A stretch of DNA of 64,000 nucleotides, taken from the NCBI RefSeq assembly GCF_031458325.1, contig NZ_JAVDYG010000001.1, positions 2,914,001 through 2,978,000 on the forward strand, read 5' to 3'. The notes under the pieces are model-generated. The model was given only the letters and a program-made list of their open reading frames with translations. It was not told the DNA's origin and ran no database searches. Below, piece after piece: positions 37,627 to 45,836 of the stretch (position 1 is its first letter; each line of letters opens with the position of its first letter). Source of the stretch: Nocardioides marmoribigeumensis. GTDB lineage: Bacteria > Actinomycetota > Actinomycetes > Propionibacteriales > Nocardioidaceae. Made by a program: the position numbers and the translations under genes.

Positions 37627-39116
37627 GCCTCAACATCGCCACCGTGCTGCGCGAGGCCGCGGCCGCCCAGCCCGACCGGACCTGCCTGGTGCTCGGCCCG
37701 CGGACGGTCAGCTACGCCGAGGTGGACACCGAGTCGGCCCGCCTGGCCGCCGGCGTGCTCTCCCTGGGGCTCGAGCGGGGCGACGCCGTCGCCGTCCAGC
37801 TGGCCAACTCGGCCGACTTCGTCTTCGCCTACTTCGGGCTGATGCGGGCGGGCCTGGTGATGGTGCCGATGAACCCGCTGCTGCGCGAGCGGGAGGTCGC
37901 CCACCTGCTGGCCGACTCCGGTGCCAGGGCCCTGCTCACCGGCAGCCCCCACCTCGACGAGGTCGCCGCGGCGGCCGGGGACCTCCCGGTCTTCGTCGCC
38001 GGCAGCGGACCGGTGCCGGAGGGGTGCCGCTCGCTCACGGAGCTGTACGCCGACGAGCCGTTCCGCGACGTCGTGCCGACGAGCTCGGAGGACACCGCGG
38101 TGCTGCTCTACACCAGCGGCACGACCGGACGGCCCAAGGGAGCGGAGCTGACCCACCTCCAGCTGGTGTTCAACTCGATCAACTCCGGCGCGCTCTTCGG
38201 CTTCGGCCCCGACGACGTCTCCCTGGCCGTGGTGCCGTTCTTCCACGTCTACGGGCTGAGCCTGATCGGCGTCGCGGTCCGCTACGTCAGCACGATCACC
38301 GTGATGGAACGCTTCGACGCGGCCGCGGCGGTCGAGGCGATGGAGCGCGACGGCGTCAGCATCATGTTCGGCGTCCCGACGATGTACCACGCGCTCCTCC
38401 AGCAGGACACGAGCGGTCGCGACCTCTCGCGCTTCCGGCTCGCCGTCTCCGGCGGGGCGGCGATCCCCGGCGAGATCCTGCGCGAGGTCGAGGAGCGCTA
38501 CGGCGTGCTGCTGCTCGAGGGCTACGGCCTGTCGGAGTCCTGCGCGACCGCGACGTTCAACCGCTCCTTCGAGGACCGTCGGTTCCTCTCGATCGGCAAG
38601 CCCATCTGGGGGGTCGAGGTCGTCGTCGTCGACGGTGACGGCCGCCGGCTGCCCCGCGGGGCGGAGCACGTGGGTGAGCTCGTCGTGCGCGGCCACAACG
38701 TGATGAAGGGCTACCGCAACAACCCGGAGGCGACCGCCGAGGCGCTGCGCGACGGCTGGCTGCACACCGGGGACCTCGGCTACGAGGACGAGGACGGCTA
38801 CCTCTTCGTCGTCGACCGGCTCAAGGACCTGGTCATCCGCGGCGGCTACAACGTCTACCCCCGCGAGATCGAGGAGGTGCTCTACGCGCACCCGGCGATC
38901 AGCGAGGCCGCCGTCATCGGTCGGCCCGACGACCGGCTCGGCGAGGAGGTCGTCGCCGTGGTCGTCCTGCGTCCGGGGGCGGAGGCCACCGAAGCGGACG
39001 TGATCGCGTTCTGCAAGGCCCGGCTCGCGGCGTACAAGTACCCCCGCGAGGTCCGGCTCGTCCCCGACCTGCCCAAGGGATCCACGGGCAAGATCCTCAA
39101 GAAGGAGCTGCGTTGA
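37623..39116 (+). CDS. Acyl-CoA synthetase (AMP-forming, long-chain-type)
   Basis: The 497-residue ANL ligase has YTSGTTGRPKGAE, an FFHVYGLS region, EGYGLSESCA, the hinge and A8 region GWLHTGDLG with VDRLKDLVIRGGYNVYP, and a catalytic Lys in KGSTGKILKK. It is the most canonical of the three ligases in this operon. The GTG start overlaps the GntR stop (GTGA). Its TGA overlaps the TTG start of the next ligase. The likely substrate is a medium or branched acid; it cannot be determined from the sequence. Confidence 0.93.
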   Translation: MSLNIATVLREAAAAQPDRTCLVLGPRTVSYAEVDTESARLAAGVLSLGLERGDAVAVQLANSADFVFAYFGLMRAGLVMVPMNPLLREREVAHLLADSGARALLTGSPHLDEVAAAAGDLPVFVAGSGPVPEGCRSLTELYADEPFRDVVPTSSEDTAVLLYTSGTTGRPKGAELTHLQLVFNSINSGALFGFGPDDVSLAVVPFFHVYGLSLIGVAVRYVSTITVMERFDAAAAVEAMERDGVSIMFGVPTMYHALLQQDTSGRDLSRFRLAVSGGAAIPGEILREVEERYGVLLLEGYGLSESCATATFNRSFEDRRFLSIGKPIWGVEVVVVDGDGRRLPRGAEHVGELVVRGHNVMKGYRNNPEATAEALRDGWLHTGDLGYEDEDGYLFVVDRLKDLVIRGGYNVYPREIEEVLYAHPAISEAAVIGRPDDRLGEEVVAVVVLRPGAEATEADVIAFCKARLAAYKYPREVRLVPDLPKGSTGKILKKELR

Positions 39117-40585
39117 CCGCCTCGCTGACCGCTTCCCTGACCGACGGCACCACCACGCTCGACCGCGACCAGGCCGAGGCCCGCCTCTACGGCGCGGTGG
39201 TCGCCCTGCGCGAGCTGACCGACGGCACGTCGGGGCGGGTCGCGGTGATGGCGCACAACTCCGTCGAGACCGTCCTCACCCACGCCGCGGTGATCCTGGC
39301 CGGGCTCTCCGCGGTGCCGGTGAGCTTCCACCTCACCGCCGGCGAGGTCGCCTACCTGCTCGAGACCTCCGGGGCGGCGCTCCTGGTCGCCGACGCCCAG
39401 ACCGCAGCGGTGGCGGCCGAGGCCGCCGCCCGCGCCGGGGGAGTGCGCGTGGTGGACACCTCGCTGCTGGCCGTCGAGGCCCAGGCGCCCGAGGACCTGA
39501 GGTCCCTGCGGCCGCGTCCGCCGATGCTCTTCACCTCGGGCACCACCGGTCGCCCCAAGCCGGTCGAGCAGCCGCCCACGATGTTCCCGCGCGTGGACAG
39601 CGTGGCCGAGCTGCTCACCGTCTTCGCGGAGAACCCGCTGGCGCAGCACCGGCCGCACCTCGTGGTCGGCCCGCTCTACCACACGGGTCCGCTCACGGCC
39701 GTGCGTCTGCTGCTCGCGGGGACGCCCCTGGTGGTGATGCCGCGCTTCGACGCCGAGGGCGTGCTGCGCGCCATCCAGGAGCACCGGATCCAAGGATCGG
39801 TGATGGTGCCGACCCACTTCTCCCGACTGCTGGCGCTGCCCGAGGACCTGCGCGCGTCGTACGACGTCAGCTCGCTGCGCGAGGTCGTGCACACCGGCTC
39901 GGCCTGCCCTGTCGACGTCAAGCGGAAGATGATCGAGTGGTGGGGGCCTGTGCTCGTCGAGGCCTACGGCGGCACCGAGGTCGGGACCACCACCAGCCTC
40001 GACAGCACGGAGTGGCTGGCCCATCCCGGATCGGTCGGACGGGCGGTGCCGCCGTTCGAGGTGCTGGTGCTCGACGAGGACGGTCGCGAGGTGCCCACCG
40101 GCGAACCCGGCCAGCTCTGCTTCCGCGACGCGACCGGCCGAGGGCTGGTCTACGCCGTCGACGGGCTCACCGGCACGACCTACGGCCCGGGTGTGTTCAC
40201 GCTCGGCGAGGTCGGCCGTGTCGACGAGGACGGCTTCGTCTGGATCACCGACCGCACGGCCGACCTGGTCGTCTCGGGCGGGGTGAACATCTATCCCGCC
40301 GAGGTCGAGCGCGTGCTGCTCGCCCACCCCGACGTCGAGGACGTCGCGGTGTTCGGGGTCCCGGTCGAGGACCTGGGCGAGGAGCTGCGGGCACTCGTGG
40401 TCGTGACGGGCGACGTCACCCCCGAGGACCTGATGGCGCTGTGCCGCTCGGAGCTGGCGGGCTTCAAGTGCCCGCGCCGGCTGGACCTGGTGGACGGGCT
40501 GCCCCGCACGACGATGGGCAAGCTGGACAAGCGCGTCCTGCGGGAGCGCTACGGCGCCGGGGTGTCGACGAGCGACCGCTCCTAG
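39113..40585 (+). CDS. Acyl-CoA synthetase-like (AMP-forming) protein
   Basis: This 490-residue ANL member has FTSGTTGRPKPVEQP, in which the second Gly and Ala of the P-loop-like motif are replaced by Pro and Val. It keeps YGGTEVGTT, WITDRTADLVVSGGVNIYPAE, and a C-terminal Lys in TTMGKLDKR. It may be a ligase with a different substrate. The start is TTG overlapping the previous stop (TTGA) with AGAAGGAG upstream. It ends the operon, and a convergent hydrolase follows 250 bases later. Confidence 0.88.
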   Translation: MTASLTASLTDGTTTLDRDQAEARLYGAVVALRELTDGTSGRVAVMAHNSVETVLTHAAVILAGLSAVPVSFHLTAGEVAYLLETSGAALLVADAQTAAVAAEAAARAGGVRVVDTSLLAVEAQAPEDLRSLRPRPPMLFTSGTTGRPKPVEQPPTMFPRVDSVAELLTVFAENPLAQHRPHLVVGPLYHTGPLTAVRLLLAGTPLVVMPRFDAEGVLRAIQEHRIQGSVMVPTHFSRLLALPEDLRASYDVSSLREVVHTGSACPVDVKRKMIEWWGPVLVEAYGGTEVGTTTSLDSTEWLAHPGSVGRAVPPFEVLVLDEDGREVPTGEPGQLCFRDATGRGLVYAVDGLTGTTYGPGVFTLGEVGRVDEDGFVWITDRTADLVVSGGVNIYPAEVERVLLAHPDVEDVAVFGVPVEDLGEELRALVVVTGDVTPEDLMALCRSELAGFKCPRRLDLVDGLPRTTMGKLDKRVLRERYGAGVSTSDRS

Positions 40586-40741
40586 GCCCGCTCTCGTGGA
40601 CCGGCCGCCGTCAGGTTCGTTCGAGCTCGGCGGACGCCGACGTCGATCCGGCCAGGAAGCATGTCCCGATCCGCCGAACAGCTGGTTCTCGCCACGAGCA
40701 GCCGCAAGGCGAACTAACACGCCGTGATCGGGGGGCGGCGC

Positions 40742-40768
40742 CATGGGGTCGTTCGCCGGCACCCCATG
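40742..40768. terminator. Inverted repeat between convergent genes
   Basis: CATGGGGT (40742-40749) and ACCCCATG (40761-40768) form a perfect 8-bp stem with an 11-base loop. It lies in the 250-base gap between the last ligase and the convergent hydrolase, so a bidirectional terminator is plausible. I see no gene in the rest of that gap. Confidence 0.45.
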
Positions 40769-40835
40769 ACTGCATCCGAACCCAGAAGCACCAGCGACAC
40801 CACAGGTCCGTCCTAGCGCCGGGGCAGGTGAGGGC

Positions 40836-41609
40836 TCAGGCGCCGAGGAAGAACGCCCGCCAGACAGGGGCAGGGTGGAACCTGGGGAGGTCCCGGGCCG
40901 GCAGGGCCAGCCGGTCGGCGACGACGTACATGGCCTGCGGGTTGTGGCCCAGCCCGTTGTGGCTGGAGAAGACCCCTACGTTCTCGGCGAGGTCGGACTC
41001 CTCCTCGGTGCACGACCACCACGGCACGACGCCGTCGGTGCGCGAGTAGATCGAGGTGGTCGGCACGCCCAGGGGGCGCGAGGTCGGGCCGCCGGGGGAC
41101 AGGTCGTCGGCGGCGTCGTGGAGCGGGGCGTAGAGGTCGTACACCCACGCGGCGTGGCTGTTGTGGTGGTCCAGGAGCCGGTAGGGGCTGCCGAGCGTGA
41201 TCACGCGGCGCACCAGATGGGGATGGCGCACGGCGACGTGGCGGGCATAGATGCCGCCGAGTGACCACCCGACGAGCTGGACCGGCTGCTGGTGCTCGTC
41301 GGCGAGGCGTTGGACCAGGTCGTCGATCCCGTCGAGGATCTTGCGCGACGGACCGATGTTGCGACCGAGCCCCCAGGCCACCGGCCGATGACCCACGCGC
41401 CCGAGGAACTTCCTCAGGACCATCGTGGAGCCATCGGTGCCGGTGAAGCCCGGGAGCACGACGACGGGTCCGCCGTCGCCCTTGGGCGCGAGGGCGAGCA
41501 GCCCCGCGCTCCCCACCAGCGCGGCGTACTCCCCCCAGGCCCGTGGAAGCTCCGCGGCCTGCAGCAGCAGGCTCGGGCGCGACTCCTGGCCGGTCTTCGA
41601 TGCGTGCAT
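40836..41609 (-). CDS. Alpha/beta hydrolase (lipase-like), PHA-associated
   Basis: The 257-residue cytoplasmic hydrolase has PVVVLPGFTGTDGS for the oxyanion region, the nucleophile elbow VGWSLGG, an acid near YSRTDGVVPW, and His in SSHNGLGHNP. It resembles triacylglycerol lipases and acetyltransferase-type hydrolases. I use the ATG at 41609 because AGGAGAA precedes it, although the frame is open much farther upstream. It lies 74 bases downstream of the phasin gene on the same strand, opposite the PHA synthase. An intracellular PHA depolymerase or esterase role is possible but not shown. Confidence 0.82.
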   Translation of the reverse strand: MHASKTGQESRPSLLLQAAELPRAWGEYAALVGSAGLLALAPKGDGGPVVVLPGFTGTDGSTMVLRKFLGRVGHRPVAWGLGRNIGPSRKILDGIDDLVQRLADEHQQPVQLVGWSLGGIYARHVAVRHPHLVRRVITLGSPYRLLDHHNSHAAWVYDLYAPLHDAADDLSPGGPTSRPLGVPTTSIYSRTDGVVPWWSCTEEESDLAENVGVFSSHNGLGHNPQAMYVVADRLALPARDLPRFHPAPVWRAFFLGA

Positions 41610-41683
41610 GACGTTCTCCTCAGTGGTGATGCCGTGGTCCGTCACGCGGCGTCGAAGGGTGGGTGCTGCTCCGGGGGTCCGGG

Positions 41684-41989
41684 TCAGCTCTTGGTCGAGG
41701 ACTTGGCCTTGGACGACCCCTGCGGGCCGGACTGGCTGGCCTCGGTGGCCTCGCCGGCCAGCTTGAGGGCGAAGTCCTTCTGCGCGCCGAGCAGCTTCTC
41801 GGCGAACGCGAAGTGGGCCGAGACGACCTCGAGCGCGGTCGGGACGCCCTCGGGGCGGGGGAGCGTCGGCAGCTTGCCGGCGGTCTCGGAGGCCTTGCCG
41901 GCCAACTTCTGGGTCAGGTCGTTGAGGGGCTTGACCGCCTCGAGCAGCTGGTCGGCGGCCTTCTCGGTGAGCTCGGTGTAGGTCGTCAT
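41684..41989 (-). CDS. Phasin-like PHA granule-associated protein
   Basis: This small amphipathic helical protein of 101 residues has phasin-type heptads (LTEKAADQLLEAVKPLNDLT and HFAFAEKLLGAQKDFALKLAG). The C-terminal tail is Ser/Lys-rich (SSKAKSSTKS), like the Ala/Lys tails of PHA granule proteins. It would coat polyhydroxyalkanoate granules. A good ribosome-binding site, GAGGAGAA, precedes the ATG, and a promoter of near-consensus form is visible upstream. It is divergent from the PHA synthase operon, which supports the assignment. Confidence 0.82.
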   Translation of the reverse strand: MTTYTELTEKAADQLLEAVKPLNDLTQKLAGKASETAGKLPTLPRPEGVPTALEVVSAHFAFAEKLLGAQKDFALKLAGEATEASQSGPQGSSKAKSSTKS

Positions 41990-42028
41990 GGGGTTCTCCT
42001 CGGGTGTGTGGGTCGATCGGATGCACGA

Positions 42029-42057
42029 AGTACACCAAGCAATGCGTTATAAGTCAA
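42029..42057 (-). promoter_or_regulatory. Sigma70-type promoter of the phasin gene
   Basis: On the minus strand, TTGACT (42057-42052) and TGTACT (42034-42029) are separated by exactly 17 bases. The expected transcript start lies some 30-35 bases before the phasin ATG. A repeat pair AATGC...GCATT (42041-42045 and 42058-42062) flanks the -35 element and could bind a regulator. Confidence 0.6.
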
Positions 42058-42100
42058 GCATTAGACCACGGGCACACCGTCACGCGTGAAGTGTCTCCTA

Positions 42101-42148
42101 TTCATCCCCACGAATCCAAGATTTATGGCCTATTCCTCTGGATAAATA
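42101..42148. promoter_or_regulatory. Two operator-like palindromes upstream of the PHA synthase operon
   Basis: ATTCATCC|CCACGAAT (42101-42116) and ATTCCTCT|GGATAAAT (42133-42148) lie in the 207-base divergent region between the phasin gene and the PHA operon. Their centres are 32 bp apart. They belong to the palindrome family of the catabolic island, which would tie PHA formation to the same regulator. Confidence 0.55.
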
Positions 42149-42196
42149 ACGCGAGATGCGGCACAGTGATGCGCATCAGACGAAGGAGGAGGACTC

Positions 42197-42514
42197 GTGG
42201 GTGCACCGTGGTGGCTCCAGGCGTTCAACGCCGTCGAGGGAGCCGTCGGCCCCCGCGTGGAGGAGTTCGTGCACGGGCCGACGTTCTCCACCTCGCTCGT
42301 GGTCGTGCAGAAGGTCAAGCGCGGGATGAAGGGCCAGGTCGAGCGCCGCACCAGCCAGGTCTGGCACCTGGTCAACCTGCCGGCCGGCACCGACGTACGC
42401 CGGCTCCGCGGGCAGATCGGCGATCTGGACCACGAGGTCCGGGCGCTGCGCAGCGCTCTGGAGCGCGAGAAGCGCGCGCGGGCGCGCAAGGAACGGAGCC
42501 GGGACGATGGCTGA
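42197..42514 (+). CDS. Small PHA-synthase-associated protein, possible PhaE substitute
   Basis: This 105-residue soluble protein is encoded directly upstream of, and overlapping by 8 bases, the PHA synthase gene. The N-terminal half contains a VEEFVHGPTF segment. The C-terminal half (from about residue 70) is a strongly charged coiled coil (GQIGDLDHEVRALRSALE) with a basic tail. Class III synthases need a second subunit, PhaE (about 40 kDa), whose C-terminal part is helical; no full-size PhaE is present here. A minimal partner role is inferred from position. It has a very strong AAGGAGGAGG site before the GTG start. Confidence 0.72.
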   Translation: MGAPWWLQAFNAVEGAVGPRVEEFVHGPTFSTSLVVVQKVKRGMKGQVERRTSQVWHLVNLPAGTDVRRLRGQIGDLDHEVRALRSALEREKRARARKERSRDDG

Positions 42515-43628
42515 GACCGCCTCCGGCGCCACCACGAGCGTGCTGCGCACGCCCGCGGAGCTCGTCGACCGGATCCGACGCGACGTCGCGCGCAACGCGC
42601 TGCGGGCGCGCAACGGCATCCGCGTGGTCACCGGCGCCGGGCGCCCCGAGACGGGGCTGACCCCCAAGGACACCGTCTGGGAGCAGGGCAGCGCGACCAT
42701 GTGGCGCTACCGCAGCGACCGGGTCACGCAGGGGCCGCCGCTGCTCATCGTGTTCAGCCTGGTGTCGCAGAGCTACATCCTGGACCTCGTGCCGGGCAAC
42801 AGCTTCGTCGAGCACCTGCGGGACGACGGGTTCGACGTCTTCCTCGTCGACTGGGGGACCGCGGGCGAGCGCGAGTCGCGCAACGGCCTGGAGGACTACG
42901 CCGAGCGCCTCATCCCCGAGGTCCTCGACCGGGTCTGCGACCTGACCGGGAGCCCCGACGTCGCGCTGGTCGGCTACTGCTTCGGTGGCCTGCTCACCCT
43001 CATGGCCGCCGCTGCCGACCCGGAGCTGCCGCTGGCCAGCCTCACCACGATCGCCACCCCGGTGGACTTCACCGACGCCGGCGTCCTGACCGATGCGCTC
43101 GGGAGCGGCGACCTGTCGGTCGACGAGGCGCTGGACGAGGAGGGCAACGTGCCGCCCCACGTCCTGCTGCAGTACTTCCGGCTGATGAAGCCGACCGCCG
43201 AGCTCGCGCAGTACGCCAACATCCTCGACCGGCTCCTGGACGACGACAAGGTGGCCGCGCACCAGCTGATGACGGGCTGGGCCACGGACCACGTGCCCTT
43301 CCCGGGCCGGACCGCTCGACAGGTGGTCGACCTGCTCGTGGGCGACAACTCCCTGCTCGAGGACACCTTCCGGCTCGACGGTCGGCCGGTGTCGCTGCGC
43401 GACATCCGCGTGCCCTACCTCAACGTCGTCGCCGCTCGCGACCACATCGTGCCTCCGGCCTCGGCGCGCCCCGCGCTCGACCTGGTCGGGTCGGAGGACA
43501 AGCAGGAGCTCCTGCTCGACGCCGGCCACATCGGCCTGGCCGTCGGCCGCAAGGCCCACCAGGTCACCATCCCGCAGATCTCCGAGTTCCTGCGTGCGCG
43601 CAGCCGACCGGTGGAGGAGACCCGATGA
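42507..43628 (+). CDS. phaC: Poly(3-hydroxyalkanoate) synthase, class III PhaC type
   Basis: The alpha/beta-fold polymerase has 373 residues. The lipase-like box GYCFGG carries the nucleophile Cys158, with Asp312 in ARDHIV and His341 in AGHIGLAVG. These positions run parallel to Cys149, Asp302 and His331 of the Allochromatium class III enzyme, and the short length also fits class III rather than class I. It polymerises hydroxyacyl-CoA from the surrounding beta-oxidation genes. Overlaps with both neighbours indicate an operon. Phasin and hydrolase genes lie divergently upstream. Confidence 0.93.
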   Translation: MAETASGATTSVLRTPAELVDRIRRDVARNALRARNGIRVVTGAGRPETGLTPKDTVWEQGSATMWRYRSDRVTQGPPLLIVFSLVSQSYILDLVPGNSFVEHLRDDGFDVFLVDWGTAGERESRNGLEDYAERLIPEVLDRVCDLTGSPDVALVGYCFGGLLTLMAAAADPELPLASLTTIATPVDFTDAGVLTDALGSGDLSVDEALDEEGNVPPHVLLQYFRLMKPTAELAQYANILDRLLDDDKVAAHQLMTGWATDHVPFPGRTARQVVDLLVGDNSLLEDTFRLDGRPVSLRDIRVPYLNVVAARDHIVPPASARPALDLVGSEDKQELLLDAGHIGLAVGRKAHQVTIPQISEFLRARSRPVEETR

Positions 43629-44152
43629 GCACCATCACGACCCTGGAGCCGACCCACGCGTCCGCGCTGCGCCGCTTCTTCGACGAGCTCCCCGACGAGG
43701 ACGTCACCTCGGTCAAGGAGGACGTGCGCGACCCCCACGGTGTGGAGATCGCGGTCGCCGACGAGCACAACACCCGCTGGGTCGCCCTGGTCGACGACGA
43801 GGTCGCGGCCTACGCCTCCCTCTACCCGGGCGTCGGCCTGTCCTCCCACGTGGGCGAGGTGCGCCTGGTCGTCGGCAGCCGACACCGCCGCCGCGGCCTC
43901 GGTCGTGCCATGGCCCGCACGGTGCTCATGACCGCCCTGCGCGACGGGCTGTCCAAGCTGACCGTCGAGGTGCCCGCCGACGAGGAGTCCACCGCCGAGA
44001 TCTTCCGCCGGCTCGGCTTCGAGGGCGAGGCGCTGCTGCGCGACCACGTGCAGCACCCGGACGGACGGCTGACCGACCTGCTCGTCCTCGCCCACTTCGC
44101 CGACGAGCAGTCGTCGGTGCTGACCGGACTGGGGGTCGGCGATGACGACTGA
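43625..44152 (+). CDS. GNAT-family N-acetyltransferase
   Basis: The 175-residue GNAT-fold protein has the acetyl-CoA pyrophosphate loop HRRRGLGRAMA, a VRLVVGSR strand before it, and IFRRLGFEGEALLRDHV in the C-terminal half. The substrate is unknown. It overlaps the phaC stop by 4 bases, which is a surprising position in a PHA operon. It could acetylate a protein (acyl-CoA-responsive modification) or a metabolite. A ferredoxin gene follows 95 bases later. Confidence 0.85.
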   Translation: MSTITTLEPTHASALRRFFDELPDEDVTSVKEDVRDPHGVEIAVADEHNTRWVALVDDEVAAYASLYPGVGLSSHVGEVRLVVGSRHRRRGLGRAMARTVLMTALRDGLSKLTVEVPADEESTAEIFRRLGFEGEALLRDHVQHPDGRLTDLLVLAHFADEQSSVLTGLGVGDDD

Positions 44153-44246
44153 CCAGCTCGCCCCCACGACCTCTCTCCCGACCACTCTCATCCCCGCGAC
44201 CACGACCACGACCGACGCCGATCGGCAGAACCCAGGAGGAACGGCG

Positions 44247-44582
44247 ATGCCGACCATCACCTACATCGACCCTGACGGGGTCAAGCACGAGATCGACGCC
44301 CACGTCGGTGCCACCGTCATGGACACCGCGGTCAAGAACGGCGTGCCCGGCGTCGTCGCCGAGTGCGGCGGCTTCCTGTCCTGCGCCTCGTGCCACGTGC
44401 ACGTGGACGACGCGTGGATCGACAAGGTCGGCCGGGCCGAGGACAGCGACGACGAGGTCGAGTGCGAGCTCCTCGACGGCGCCATGGCCGAGCGCACGCC
44501 GGGCAGCCGCCTGTCGTGCCAGATCACCGTCACCGACGAGCTCGACGGCCTCCTGGTCCGCGTCGCGCCGGAGCAGTTCTGA
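44247..44582 (+). CDS. 2Fe-2S ferredoxin (adrenodoxin/putidaredoxin type)
   Basis: The predicted protein has 111 residues, starting at the ATG preceded by AGGAGGA. Cluster ligands are in ECGGFLSCASCHVH and RLSCQI, the Cys-x5-Cys-x2-Cys...Cys pattern of adrenodoxin-like ferredoxins. It carries electrons to P450s or oxygenases. Its stop and the ATG of the reductase gene share a base (TGATG), so the two form a redox pair. The only P450 in the window is at 33750. Confidence 0.93.
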   Translation: MPTITYIDPDGVKHEIDAHVGATVMDTAVKNGVPGVVAECGGFLSCASCHVHVDDAWIDKVGRAEDSDDEVECELLDGAMAERTPGSRLSCQITVTDELDGLLVRVAPEQF

Positions 44583-45811
44583 TGAGCGCGATCGTCATCG
44601 TCGGCGCCGCGCAGGCCGGCCTGCAGATCGCCGTCTCGCTGCGGGAGAAGGGCTACGCCGGCAAGGTCCAGCTCGTCGGCGCCGAGCCGCACCCGCCGTA
44701 CGCCCGCCCGCCGCTGTCCAAGGCCTACCTCTCCGGCGCGGCGACCCTCGAGTCCCTGGCCCTGCGCAACGAGGCGTTCTACACCGACCACGCGATCGAG
44801 CTGATCTGCGGCGACCGGGTGACCGACGTCGAGCTCGACGAGGGCATCGTCAGGCTGGCCAGCGGCCGCGAGCTGCCGTTCGACCAGCTCGCGCTGACCA
44901 CGGGCGCCCGCGTCGCCCGGCTCCCCGTGCCGGGCGCTGAGCTCGACGGTGTGCTCTACCTCCGTGACCTCGCCGACGCCGACCGCCTTGCGGAGCGCCT
45001 GCCGGACGCGACGAACGTCGTGGTCGTCGGAGGCGGCTTCATCGGCCTCGAGGCCGCTGCCGTCTGCCGCAACAAGGGCAAGGAGGTGACCGTCGTCGAG
45101 ATGGGCTCACGCCTCGTGATGCGCGCGGTCGCGCCGGTGGTCTCGGAGTTCTACCGCGCGGCCCACGAGCGCCGGGGCACGACGATCAAGCTCGGCCAGA
45201 CCGTGACCGCGGTCGAGGGCCAGGACGGTGCGGTGACCGGCGTGCGGCTGGACGACGGCACGCTGCTCCCCGCGGACCTGGTCCTCGTCGGCATCGGCGT
45301 GCACGCGCGCGGCGAGCTCGCCGAGCACATGGGCCTGGAGATCCAGAACGGAGCCGTCGTCGTCGACCGGCACGCGCGCACCAGCCACCCGCGGGTCGTC
45401 GCGGCCGGCGACGTCACACTGCTGCCGCACCCGTTGACCCAGGACGTGATGGTGCGGCTGGAGTCGGTGCAGAACGCCGTCGACCAGGCCAAGGTGGCAG
45501 CCGCCACGCTGATGGGCGAGGAGAAGGAGTACTCCTCCGTGCCGTGGTTCTGGACCGACCAGGACACGATCAAGCTGCAGATCGCCGGGCTCTCGACCGG
45601 GTACGACGACGTGGTGGTGCGCGGCGAGCCGGACGAGGAGAAGTTCTCGGTCCTGTACTACCGCCACGGCCGGCTGATCGCGATCGACAGCGTCAACCGG
45701 ACCCCGGAGTACCTCGCCGTGCGCCAAGGCCTAGCCAAGGGGCTCACCGTCCCGCAGGACCGGGCCGCCGACGTCGGCGTGCCGCTCAAGTCGCTCCTTG
45801 TCGAGGCGTGA
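44582..45811 (+). CDS. NAD(P)H-dependent ferredoxin reductase (FAD, putidaredoxin reductase type)
   Basis: The 409-residue flavoprotein has an N-terminal FAD-binding VIVGAAQAGLQIA (the second Gly of the usual motif is Ala), PYARPPLSKAYL, a second Rossmann motif VVVGGGFIGLEAAA followed by VVEMGSRL, and the FAD-binding Asp in VVAAGDVTLL. A C-terminal reductase domain has the PWFWTDQ motif typical of oxygenase-coupled reductases. It passes electrons from NAD(P)H to the adjacent 2Fe-2S ferredoxin. The gene ends 25 bases before the convergent GntR gene. Confidence 0.94.
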   Translation: MSAIVIVGAAQAGLQIAVSLREKGYAGKVQLVGAEPHPPYARPPLSKAYLSGAATLESLALRNEAFYTDHAIELICGDRVTDVELDEGIVRLASGRELPFDQLALTTGARVARLPVPGAELDGVLYLRDLADADRLAERLPDATNVVVVGGGFIGLEAAAVCRNKGKEVTVVEMGSRLVMRAVAPVVSEFYRAAHERRGTTIKLGQTVTAVEGQDGAVTGVRLDDGTLLPADLVLVGIGVHARGELAEHMGLEIQNGAVVVDRHARTSHPRVVAAGDVTLLPHPLTQDVMVRLESVQNAVDQAKVAAATLMGEEKEYSSVPWFWTDQDTIKLQIAGLSTGYDDVVVRGEPDEEKFSVLYYRHGRLIAIDSVNRTPEYLAVRQGLAKGLTVPQDRAADVGVPLKSLLVEA

Positions 45812-45836
45812 GGCGGCGGCGGTGGGCGGGCACGCG

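Noticed and set aside
40586-40835. Small gene in the gap between convergent genes
   Set aside because: No frame there has coding character or a ribosome-binding site; only an inverted repeat is visible.
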